64,000 bases of DNA, from positions 50,306,133 through 50,370,132 of the forward strand of contig OX393550.1 in the NCBI GenBank assembly GCA_947650365.1, read 5' to 3'. The notes below the pieces were generated by a model, which saw only the letters and a program-made list of their open reading frames with translations, was not told the DNA's origin and did not search any database. The DNA is from Chamaelirium japonicum (taxonomy: Eukaryota > Streptophyta > Magnoliopsida > Liliales > Melanthiaceae). Made by a program: the position numbers and the translations under genes. Below are positions 46,337-59,011 of the stretch, one piece after another (the stretch's first letter is position 1; each line of letters starts with the position of its first letter).

Positions 46337-47300
46337 CCTGAAACTCTAGATCCACCAAGATTCTCCAACGTATCTATCATGAGCTCTTGTAGTTCTTTCA
46401 CTACGACGACCCTGCAGTTGTTCTATAGGAGTTGATTCTACATTATCATTAATCTCAGTGGTATCGGCTCCCACTATGTTTTCTATCTACACACTCCTAT
46501 CAGTAGTAAGCAATTTTTTAAGAACTACTTTACTGGTGAGCTTATGGTCTATTAAATAATCATGCTTTAGGAATATGACATTCATTGAAACGACGACCTT
46601 TCTATCCTCAGGATCATAAAACAGACCACCTTTCGTTCCTTATGGATACCTCACGAACACACACTTAGTCTTTGACTCATCTTATCTCGTTTGTCTTTTC
46701 GCACATAAGCTGGACAACCCCAAATCCTAAAGTGCTACAGTCTTGGCTTTCGTCCACAGCTCCCAAGGGATAAGGGATACTGACTTTGATAAAACAAAGT
46801 TCAAGGTATATATGCTGCCGTCTCTAGGGAATATCTCCAAAAACTGGGTGGCAATGATGCGTAACTTATTATAGTCCAAACTATGTTTAACAAGGTTTGG
46901 CTTCTCCTCTCAGACATATCGTTTGTTGTGGTGCCCTAATGTAGTCAACCGGGATATGATCCCATGCTCATGTAGGTACCTAATAAATTCATCCAATAGG
47001 TATTCGCCTTCTCGATTTGATCGAAAGAACTTGATACTCTTACCCGTCTGCTTTTCTGCTTTCGCTCTGAACTCCTTGAACTTATCAAAAGATTCGGACT
47101 TCCACCGTATTAGGTATATGTATCCATATCTCGAGTGATCATCCGTGAAGATGATAAAATACTTGAAGTCTCCTACAGCACGGACACTTATGGACCCATA
47201 TACATCAGTGTATACTAACTCCAATATCTCTTGAGATCTGTTATCTTTGGATTGGAAAATTCTTTTGGTCATTTTGCCTTCCAGGCAAAATTCACATGTC
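46337..47300 (-). pseudogene. Copia integrase
   Basis: The minus strand reads the integrase core: LVYTDVYGSISVRAVGDFKY, IIFTDDHSRYGYIYLI, then FFRSNREGEYLLDEFIRYLH. The first catalytic Asp is present (TDV). The second reads SNREGEY instead of SDRGGEY, so it is Asn, a loss expected to abolish strand transfer. Stops follow. The linker towards RT continues to the gypsy insertion point at 46332-46336. Confidence 0.85.
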
Positions 47301-47870
47301 GGTAGGCTTTCTGAAACATCTGGATTTAAAAGTCCAGCCTTGATGAACCTATGAATCTTGTCTGAGGCTATATGTCTAAGCCTTAGGTGTTAAATGAGTA
47401 TTGGATTATCTGAGAGATTTTTCCTCTTAGATCGGTTAACCATATTATAGGTTTTAGTTATGTTATCCTGCTTATGAGTGCAGTTAATTATATAGAGATC
47501 ATTATGTATCTTTTTCTTACAAACAAAGAAACCATTTAATTTAATTAACACACCAGAAGTTTCAAATAAAACTAAAAAATCTTCATTATTCAATAAGGAA
47601 ACAAAAATTAAGTTTCATCACAATGACGGTACATAAAGAGTGTCTCTAAGTAATAAACTTCTTCCATCAAAGAACTGCAGGATGACATCTCTAACTGCCA
47701 CAGTCTCTGCTATGTCCTCAGTCCCCATGCCTAGGATTATCTCCACATCACCCAGTTTTCTTATCTCCTTGAACCCCTGCAAATTATTGTAAGCATGGTT
47801 AGTGGAACCAGAATCCACAATCCATAAAACTGGAGAACAACTGGATGCAACAAGATATACCTATATCAGG
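47301..47870 (-). pseudogene. Copia protease and gag-pre-integrase region
   Basis: The protease motif MDSGSTNHAYNNLQGFKEIR (about 47818-47760, minus) keeps the D-S-G triad. It continues RSLLLRDTLYVPSL. The gag-pre-integrase region at 47.3-47.6 kb is broken by stops. Confidence 0.8.
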
Positions 47871-48703
47871 ATTTGAGATATACCTATATCAGACTTCTTA
47901 GGAGTCGTGCGGCAGTCACTCTTTCAATGTCTTTTCTTGCCATATCGGAAGCATTTTCCTTTGGACTTCGCCGAACCATTTTGTTTAAGAACCTGCGGCT
48001 GTATCTGGCCTACCTTCACGGGCTTCTAAGCCTTTCTTTTCTGAATCTTACCTTTGGCTTTTAAAAAAGGCTCGCTCTATATTCAGCGATTGGGCACCTG
48101 TCTTCATCCCATCCTTTGTCGCCTGGAGCGCGCCACTAGGAGCTCTGTGTCAATCATCTCCAACCGGTTAAGATTGAAGTTGGTAACGAAGCCCTCAAAC
48201 GTTCCTGATATAGAAGCAAGAAAAATATCGGTTTGGATTTTGGCATCTAAAACAACATCGAAGGAACTAAATTTATTCACATAGCCAAATAGTTTCAGCA
48301 TATGATCCCGAACTAGAGTCCCCTCTGCTATCTTCGTGAACACTAATTTCTTGATTGTCAGGTAACGAGTCACCAGACTGCAACCCTCGAACATTTCCTT
48401 TAAATAGAGCATCATGTCTGAAGCGAAGGGTATGTCTTTGACTTGCTTCTGAAGGACGGTCTACAATGATGCCGCCATAATGTAGCACTTGCATATCTTA
48501 TCAGCTTTTAGCCAGTCTTTTCATTCCTTCATCTGGGCCTTAGTAGCACTTGGTCCTGGCATGGTCGGTTGAGGGATACTTAGGGCAATTGTATGCTTGC
48601 CAACCCTTAGGACGAGCATTAGGTTACACTTTTAGTCCTCGTATTTTGGTTCCGTAAGTTTGTTATCATTAAGGATAGAGGCAAGGAGGTCGAGCTTGGT
48701 CAT
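47871..48703 (-). pseudogene. Copia gag
   Basis: From ATG 48703 (MTKLDLLASILND) the frame runs with several stops through the UBN2-type gag (KIAEGTLVRDHMLKLFGYVN; DAKIQTDIFLASISGTFEGF). A zinc knuckle remnant lies near 47.95 kb (GKCFRYGKKRH, with the second Cys as Tyr). Confidence 0.82.
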
Positions 48704-48963
48704 TTTTTATAAACAATGGTATAAAACTAAAATTATGGTCTACTACAATCTATTTTATAGATTTTTTAAAATAGATAATGTTTACTCTAGCCACTATGCC
48801 TTCATTATTTCTAGTGGAGACATCCATGAATCAAAACTCTCTGGGCTCCAGCACTGAAACTATCGACCCTGAATTGGAGACAACATCCCAGTGGGAGCAT
48901 GCAACTATTTCTGCCAACGGAGTGTTTATGACCTATTCTTTATCAGAATTACCCACGGCAAAC

Positions 48964-49502
48964 TAGGGGTGTGCAGGATCCAAACCAAACCAACTAAATC
49001 GACCAAACCAAACTAATCGATTTCAACACACTTAACGGATCGGATTGGATTGGGTTTTTTAAAAACTGGCATGATTAGATCGGTTGACAGATTTGTAAAT
49101 TTAAAACTGACCTAAACCGAACCAAATCAACATATGTATATACATATAATACTTTATTAAATATGCCATATGTCTTCATAAACCCTTACTACCAACAACC
49201 TTTGCAATATTGTAGAATGACTCAAAATTAGTTACAAATCTTATTTTGGCCTAATAATTTGTCTACAATTATTATTTTTCAAAGTTAAAACTAAATTATA
49301 ATAGAAGGGGAAAAAAACTCCCAAAAAACATATGGGTTAAAGCCCAAACCGACCATCCAATCCAATCCAAACCGACTTGAATTGGATTGGATTCCAATCT
49401 CAGTTTGGTTTGGATTGGATTGGAAATCCTCAAAACCGACCAAGGTTGGATCGGTTTGGGTTTTGCCTTAGTAGATTGGTTTCGAACTGATGCACACCCC
49501 TA
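48964..49502. mobile_element. hAT-like MITE, 539 bp, in the copia leader
   Basis: Terminal inverted repeats TAGGGGTGTGCA and its complement TGCACACCCCTA. The 8-bp flanks CGGCAAAC (48956-48963) and TGGCAAAC (49503-49510) differ by one transition. The interior is rich in GGATTGGATTGG-type strings and non-coding. It inserted after the copia element. A truncated relative lies near 12.1 kb. Confidence 0.85.
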
Positions 49503-49510
49503 TGGCAAAC

Positions 49511-51192
49511 TAAAAGACCTCTCAGTCTTTTTTTGGTCAGCTTTATGTGACCCACCATACGTAGCAACGACGGCTTCTCATAAGCTTCCGGATGCTTCCT
49601 ACAAATCTATATGGCATTGGTATGCGAGTTTATAGGCCCCCGCGATGCAGGTAAAAGTCATCACCCACTGGCACTGGCGTCCTTCATGTCCCGAAGAAAA
49701 CCACTAGGCGAACCAGCATGGAAGGAAACACAGCTCTCACCCGGTGGGAATATCGAACTGCGTACGGCCAGGGGCTCCCTTTTGGAGGGAACCTCTTACA
49801 CATCCCTTCTTTATGAGATTTTATGCATATCTAGAAAGGTCACGACCTCCTAGACCTAAACCTTGGTCTACCGTGCTCCCACTAGGATTATAAACCTTTC
49901 CGCGAAGTATTAGTACCCTTAGAAAATATCATAGTCTATACCTTGAATACTGAGCTTTCGCCTTTCTCGCAAAGATCACTTTACATAAATTCCAAGGATC
50001 CCGATACTCCACTGGTCTGCTTACAATTCTAAAATCTAGAGCCTTGCCTAAGGTCAATATGGAAAGGACTTCCACTACCATGATGCCTCATTCACAACTT
50101 GATGCATGATGTCATAGTAGATCTTATCTCATTATAAGTTTTGATGCTGGCCAATTAGGGACATCCAACACTCTTCGTTGGATCTCGATCTAATAGTGGC
50201 ATAATCGAATCCTGATGAGTGCTCACTACAATCAAACGTCAACTAAGAATGGGTATCACTAGTGGTATCCTAACCTAACTTGGTCGCTAGGATCATGTGG
50301 GAAAAAAGCATCCCACTAGGGTTATCATATTATTTATGGGGTTATTAGTCATTTCTTAACAAATTCAGTACTGCATCTATCCTCGGTGTATAGTACTCAG
50401 CTACCTAAACTACCACGATGGTGGTTATCATATTTTCTTTTATATAGCTACCGGATTCGCACGTGTTAGAAACATATAGAGACACCGATGATCCCATAAA
50501 CTATGTATTAATCCTAAGCCTGATCTAGAGACTAACTCACAAGAAAAACTGATAAACAAATTATCATCAGGGTTCTCTAAATATAAAGTAAAGAGCACAA
50601 CATAAGAAATACCCAAACTGAATCAAGTCCAGGGTCCGACCCCTGAGCCTGAATAGCACAACCAAGATATCATATTCTTTCATTTTACACGATCTCCTGA
50701 TGACGATCCCGATCATCGTCAACATGCACGCTTTCGTCGGATCCTTGCACTCCATTGTATCGCTTGCCCGAGTAGTTGATGTAGCATCTTGGATCATTCA
50801 TCTAATTCTTTCTATGACCGAAAAACTAACACGCTCCGAGCAAGCGCTCGTTCGTATACAATTTTTTAAAAAGAATAAAAAAAAATCCTAGAAACATGGC
50901 TAGGGACCCAAGGGTAGTCAATCTCCGTGCCCCCACCCATCTAAAGCCTTAAAATCCACAAGCACAATAATAATCAACACATAAAATAAACCCGGGGTCC
51001 AGCCCCCCAAGGCATGCAATCACATATTATTATTATAGCGTGGCACCTGCAAAAAGACGATAAATAGCATAATCCATATATGCATGACGATCTACACCGA
51101 ACGCCGACGAAAATATATGCAATCATATTTTCATATGATGTTTGCACGGATTCATGCATGAAACATACACCGAAATGTGCTCTGAAACCGAT
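49511..51192 (-). other. Copia leader / untranslated region
   Basis: About 1.7 kb between the MITE and the 5' LTR, with no recognisable domain. The primer-binding complement GCTCTGAAACC is at about 51179-51189. Part of this may be foreign sequence. Confidence 0.5.
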
Positions 51193-52604
51193 TGTTGGAA
51201 TTAAATCATTTTATCAGAGTCGCAGCGAAAGCAAAAGATAGATCCGATAATCTTATGGTGTATGTTTTATTATAATTATTCCACAAAATAATCTACATGC
51301 GAATCTATGAACTTAGCATATATGCGAACACCCTAGAGGCATACTACGATCTACAGAAGACATGCATACATCTAGTTAAATGTTTAGAATCGTTATACCT
51401 TCCGGATCTTTTATCCGAGAAGAACAGAACGATGGTTGATGATGAATTCCACAAAAACTGAAAGGGAAGCTGTCGGATAACAGCTTGTCCTTTGCGAATG
51501 AAGGAACCCATGATGTCCTATCTTTGAGTACAAGGATAACGCGCCGACAAAGGATTGCACGTAGCGAAGAAGATGACGCGCCTCGAAGACCTCCTCTTCT
51601 CTTTATCTCTTCTTCTTCCTTCTCCTTTCCTTCCTCTTTTCTTCCTCTTTCTTCTTCCTCCTTTTCCTTAGCCAAAACCACAAAGGGGAGAGAGGGGGGG
51701 TCGGATTTCTCAAGGGAGAGGGAGATACATTAAGGTTTTTTCCTCCCCCTCTCCTTGTGCCTTTATAGATCGATCACCAAGTGGCTTGCGCTAGCACAAA
51801 CCACTTGTGGTCGGCCCTATGATGGCCACAAGAGAGAGGGGGGGACGGATTTTTCCAAGGGGATAAGGCCATGGGTTAGGTTTTCCTTATCTCTGTGACA
51901 CCTTGGACAAAAATATCATTTTGTCGGGATACCGCTGATAGAGAGATAGAATGAGGTACGATAGTCGGAATCGAGTTCCGTTAGCGCCTATAAGATCCTG
52001 GAATTATTCCGCTCATTTTAAGATTCATATTCAATATGTTCAGAGCTATATTTTAGTATTTACCAAAATACCCCTATAGGCCCCTTAACACATGTGAATT
52101 AGGTTCTTAGGCTTTAGGCTTGAACTCTATCGCGCTACTTCATATCTAACGTGTCTAACCGAGACAGGGAATAGTTCTTATACGCAACAATAGGGTGAAA
52201 CCTTCCAGGATCTCTAGCTACAATCAGATCCCTGATTAACTGTTCCAGTGACACACAGAAAGTTTCGCTAATCAGCCATAATCTGATTAACTGTGTAGCC
52301 ACCTAGAGTACGACGCGAGTTGAACTCTAATGATCCTAAACTTATATTACTCCAACATAACCATCCTATGATAATCTCTAGTTCCTTTTGTTACTAGTGC
52401 TATGATTCGACTCGAGCGGTGGGGAGTACTGTCAGATCCCAATCGATTAAATGACTAGGATTTGATAACTTGTCATCTATAACATCACACACCTTTCGGT
52501 GCTATGCCTAGCATCCGGAATATCTTCAGTCATACTGACAACCAAAGTCATCTTTATTAATGTTAATACAGAAAATCCGTACTCAAGACACACGAGCTAC
52601 AACA
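51193..52604 (-). repeat. 5' LTR of the copia element (1412 bp, internally deleted)
   Basis: Plus-strand start TGTTGGAATTAAATC, end GAGCTACAACA. Relative to the other LTR it lacks about 570 bp (corresponding to about 31801-32370), joined near CATACTGACAACCAAAGTC. The minus-strand TATA box is at 51761-51768. Confidence 0.88.
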
Positions 52605-53479
52605 TCAAATCCCAATATAGGCATTGAAAATTGCCTAGGCCTAAAATACCAACTCAACCCCCTACGTGCGGCCAACATAATGTTGGTCCAAGGAGCGTGC
52701 GGCGAAGCATTTCTACTATGATAAACATGGCCTAGGAATTAGGATTCTGGCTATCTGTTGAAAAGTCGGCATGTGAAAAACTTTGCATCGGATCAAACCC
52801 AAATTCGCATCAATGCTAGAAAATAATTAATTATGAATTATCATTGCAAAAGAAAACTAAAATTCATCCACTATATCTAAGGATTATGATATGGTTACCT
52901 CTTAGGACATATAGATGTCTGTAGACACACGAATTTTGTCTAACCCGGACCCGACTTACGTGTGCCGACGCGGATGCAAACCCGACGCGCGCTTCGACTT
53001 GGACCCGATTCGCGCCCAGCAAAAGAGGAGCGGACCCCACACTCAAGGGGGGCCGGCCCCTACTAGGGATCCGAACCCCATGGGGCCGGCCCCTACTAGG
53101 ACCCGAACCCCATGGGGGCCGGCCGGCCCTGCAAGGAAAAAGAAAAGAAAGGAAAGAAAAGGAAAGAAAAGAAAAGAAAAGGAAAGAAAAGGAAAGAAAA
53201 GAAAGAAAAGGAAATAAATACCGCCATGCGCGGGGGGAGGTTGCGTATGACATCTGATCACACGCGGATCTGCGCCGATCCCTCGATCCGACGGACAAGA
53301 AGAAAAGCCGGGTCGCCATCGATTTCGTGTGCAAAATCCAGCCATAATTGTCCCGCCTGGAAAGGAAAGCAAATAAATGTTATTCCCCTCATCAATGGAT
53401 AAATAAATCCCGGGTAATTATGAGGGAGATATTAAAAGGATTTAAAATTAAAACTTCCCATATCTCTCTCCCCTCCCCT
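52605..53479. other. Non-coding region with GGAAAAG-type purine repeat
   Basis: No gene recognised. Two near-copies of GGGGCCGGCCCCTACTAGG lie at 53047-53107. A (GGAAA/GAAAA)n purine tract lies at 53134-53215. Confidence 0.55.
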
Positions 53480-54790
53480 TTGCCTATAAATAGAGGGGGT
53501 GAGGGAAGGTTCAAGGGGTCGAAGATTGAAGACGAAGCGAGGAAGCTCTGCAGAAAAGGAGACGCTTCTTCATCGACCCAAGACTTCACGAGGCATGGGC
53601 AAGCATGTCCCGTCGGGATCGGCTTAGTCCATTGAAAGCCCTCATCGACGTGAAGACCCTTGCATACGAAGATCAAGACTTCGACTCCGTGCACGAAGAA
53701 GAAAGCTCGGAGAAGAAGACCCTTCGACTCCGAAGACGCCAGAAGCAAAGGCCGGAGAAGAAGCTCGGAGCGGCTCTATCCCGTCGACTCCAACAAACCC
53801 TCCACTCCGATCAAGCTCCAAAGCCCGGAAAAGAGGAACGAAGCGTCATCAACCCGTCACCTTCGATAAACGTCCGCTCCATCCACGAAGAAGAAAGCAT
53901 GGAGAAGACTACCTGAAGCGTCGCTACCCCCGCCGTCTTTATCAACAAAAGCCGACGCTACAACCATCGTACGGAGATCGGTGCTACCCCCACTATCTCC
54001 GAAAGCATTCTTCGAATCCGATCACGCCAAAGAAGCCCGGAGAAGAAGAGAAGTCCCGCTAACACCCGGACCGTCGAAGCACCGAAGAAGTAGCCTACGT
54101 CATTCGAGAAGAAGACCGAGCTGACTCTGAAGCTAAAGCCCACGCAAGAAGCCAAAGCAAAAGCCCCGGTAAAGCCCGTGCCAAAGCAACGCAAGTGCCA
54201 AAGCCAAGCGACTATGCCGGTCTCGAGCAAAAGCACCGCACGTTCTAACCGATACGACGCGAAGTCCGGAAGAACGAAAGCATCGCAAGTCTCCCCCGTC
54301 TACGTCCAAGCGCAAGCGCCGAAGCAAAGCAAAAGCCAGAGCCACGCCAGAGCCAAGCCAAAGCCGAAGCCGACGCCAAAAGCACGATCGACGCCGCGAA
54401 CCGACGATCAAGGATGCCGAGGTCAAGCAAGGAGCGAGGAAGACACGAAGACCGAGGAACGAAGCTGAAGACCCCCTAGCCGAGGAAGCACGAAGCACGG
54501 AAGGGACCAAAGAAACGGTGGACATTCCTTAGCCTCTCAAAAGCCCTCACCTTGTAAAAAACCCTGTCCTGGGCAACCCCTTCAGAGCTCTCGCACGAAC
54601 ACCACGTGGAGACGCGGATCAAAGGGATCCTCCAGAAGATCTCTTTCATAATCCCCTGATCAACACTCGCCGCAACCCGGACTCGCCACACCCGAGCCAC
54701 CCGGGTCCCGGCCACACTTGTAATCTTGTTTTGCGCAATAAAGACGACCCGTACCTTTTCCGCGCATACAATGTCTAAGGTTAAAGATAT
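53480..54790 (+). other. LTR-like sequence with TATA and AATAAA, low-complexity interior
   Basis: CTATAAATAGAGGGGG at 53484-53499 looks like a TATA box. AATAAA lies at 54737-54742 before a pyrimidine-rich stretch. The segment between is rich in AAGCC/GAAGC words and gives Lys/Pro/Ser-rich frames unlike any domain I know. It could be an LTR or the 5' part of a retroelement. A related stretch with AAGCCAAAGCC words is at 57.8-58.1 kb. Identity is uncertain. Confidence 0.35.
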
Positions 54791-55968
54791 GTCGATAAAG
54801 ATGAAATCAGAGTTGTGATCTCGCTATCGTCTCGATTCAACTCCTATTCCACGCACACGAGTCACGATGGTGGACATATGAGTGTCCTCTCCCTGGCCTC
54901 TTCTAGATTCTAGCAAAGATGCCTGATGAAGACGAGATTATCCGATATATGGAAGCCCAAAGAGAGGAAGACATTCTTCATTCTCTCTCTTTTTCCTATT
55001 TCTCTTTCTTCTCCTTTCTCTTTTGGCTGAAATCCATAAGGGGAGAGAGGGGGACCATGATTTTGGCTTAGATGGATGGCCAAGGGGGGTAGCTAGGGTT
55101 TTACTAAGGCCAAAATCGTGATAGGGGATTTTCTATTATGAAGGGATTGAGATCCCTTAGATCTCCCCCTTCATAACCTCCTATATCTCTTCCCATATAG
55201 GGATTTTGGCTTGGGTTTATCCCTTGGTCGAAAATCCTTATGGGGAGGACTTATAGGGGTGGCCAATAAGCCCCAAGTTGTACCCACCCTCGGTTCTGGC
55301 ACCCACTTAAGTCAAGATAGGATCACGCACTATTAACCTGGTTTGACTGCGATCAAACTATAAATTGCGCCATGACTTCTAGTCCAACTAGGAAACCAAT
55401 AAAAGAAAAATTAATAATTAATTACATGTCAACATCCATCCTGGATAAATTACAATAATTTTTAGGATTAGTGTATCGTACATACCAATTTCAGTAATGA
55501 CGACATTGAATATGATCACATCACTGACACTCACACACTATAGTGCATGAGATGCATAATCCACTAGTCCACATTAGTATAGTCGAGGTGACCTAGGTAT
55601 GTGGATGAGATCCACGTACAAGAGATGTGAGTCATCAAACGTACTCTTGTAGGTTCGGAGTTGGTTGCTAGATTGGACACATAGCTTATAAGACTGTAAC
55701 ACATTGACCTTCTCCATAGGTGAGATTGTTTATCTCAAACATCGATACAAGATACCAAGTCATATAGTGTTGATGTAACCGGAATACATCGAATAGAATC
55801 AAGAGAGACAATCGATCTTAACAACTGTTACTAAGACCATATGACCTCTATTGCTAGTTGACTAAAACCATAATTCTAAGATGTGTTGTGAATCCTTAGT
55901 TTATTATTCACGACTTTGACCTGTCAAACAGTATGGTCTATCGCAGATCTAAATCTTGGTAGAATGGT
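54791..55968. repeat. Decayed LTR-like sequence, one arm of an inverted pair
   Basis: The part at about 55200-55445 resembles 57440-57680 in inverted form (for example TTTGACTGCGATCAAAC against TTTGACTGCAATCAAAC, and CCACTTAAGTC against GACTTAAGTGG). Content such as CTCTTTTGGCTGAAATCC and AGGGGAGAGAGGGGG recalls the copia LTR at 30.9 and 51.65 kb. No coding sequence is present. Confidence 0.45.
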
Positions 55969-56584
55969 TAGAGGTGGGACTTGGGTGGGTTGAAGGGTCT
56001 GCCATGCCCAACCCGATTTACAAAAACCTTAACCCATTTTGCCCGTGGAACCCGGGGAACTTGTGGAAGCCCAATCCGTGCTTACCTATTCAAGTTGATC
56101 GGGTTGTTCGGGTTGCCCAATTTGCAAAAAAATGGACGAGTTGGGTGGGTTGCCCAATTAGAAATACTTGTGAAACATAAACATATGGGGAAAAAATAAC
56201 AAACAGTTTTTTGATTTGCATAAAAAAACCAACAGATCTTTAGTTTGCATAAAGAAAACATAAACTCAAATCTATATCCTCACATATTTCAAACGAATTT
56301 TTAGTATTCAACATCAAACAGACAATCTTTGATTTGCATAAAGAAAACTACCAAAGCATAGAAATATAACAAGGAGTTCCACGGGATGCAAGTTTGCCAC
56401 TATACTTGGGTTCCTCGGGTTCTTCGGGTTGGGAAGACCGATCCCCAAACCCATTCAAATTAAAATCGGTTGATATTTTTTTGTCCAAATCCATCCAAGT
56501 TTTTAACTAGCTTTGTCCATGCTTGTCCATTGTTTGGGTTGGGCGGGTCGGGTTCGGGTCAAACCCACCCAAGTCCCACCCCTA
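55969..56584. mobile_element. hAT-like MITE, 616 bp
   Basis: Inverted termini share GGTGGGACTTGGGTGGGTT, and the right end gives TAGGGGTGGGAC on the complementary strand. The flanks AGAATGGT and AGATTGGG match at 6 of 8 positions, a weak target duplication. Non-coding. Confidence 0.65.
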
Positions 56585-58337
<1,753 letters not shown>

Positions 58338-58554
58338 CAAACCATTGTAACACCTCTTGGGCACTCCATCTGAAACTGTCCCGAAAGATCCCCGAAGGAG
58401 ATAAAGAGGACCAGAGGGTTCAAGGTGATTCTTTCCATAATTTCAACTAAACAAGAGCCCCGCATGAGCGTTTTTTTCACCTACATGCAAGTTCGGAATC
58501 GACTGTTCCTCTATGGGTTTGACACTCATCGATATCACAACCATCCGATGTATG

Positions 58555-58725
58555 CATGTCCATGATTCGGATTCTGATTCACATCCGATCCAATCCTTAC
58601 TTAAAACGAATTTAGATTAGGTTTTTTTATCCGATGATCCGATAATGGTCCGAATCCAATAACCCGGTTACTTAATGGATCAGATTTGGATATAGCCTAA
58701 TCCGATTCCAATCTGAGCTGTTGAC
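58555..58725. repeat. Dispersed repeat, copy 2 (first at 29850)
   Basis: Same orientation and general sequence as 29850-30024, with CCGATGATCCGATAATGGTC and TACTTAATGGATCAG. Ends unresolved. Confidence 0.6.
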
Positions 58726-59011
58726 AGGTCTATTCAAATGGTAGCAAGGCTTCAAATCGAGAAGCCAATCTCATCGTTAGTTCAGTTTCGATTTGAGTCC
58801 AAATTTAATTGTTTTGACACTAAAATTACACCCTCCAATTTGCATTAGAATTAAATGTACATCAAAATATGAATATGAGAACTTTATAGGACAAACACTA
58901 AAAAAGCTTATTTATAAGAATTTTTTTCTGCCATTTTTAAAAGTCTGATCAGTTCTGCTGATAAATATGGCTCAAAATTACAAACAATACAAAACCCAAT
59001 ACGTAAGCTCA

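Larger units (their letters stand above)
30447..52604 (-). mobile_element. Ty1/copia LTR retrotransposon, split by a gypsy insertion
   Basis: On the minus strand, the 5' LTR (51193-52604) is followed by a primer-binding-like GGTTTCAGAGC (about 51179-51189), a leader of about 2.5 kb, gag (from 48703), a zinc knuckle, protease, integrase, RT and RNase H. A polypurine string AAGTGGGAGATTG precedes the 3' LTR (30447-32432). The gag-PR-IN-RT-RH order defines Ty1/copia. The gypsy element at 33972-46331 sits at the integrase-RT boundary. Without it the element is about 9.8 kb. The flanks CCAAG (30442-30446) and TCAAA (52605-52609) could be a target duplication altered by two transitions. All coding regions are broken. 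Confidence 0.88.

Noticed and set aside
53605..54525. Lys/Pro/Ser-rich and Arg/Leu-rich open frames as a possible basic protein gene
   Set aside because: Open in several frames because of AAGCC-type word repeats, and lies between LTR-like TATA and AATAAA signals.
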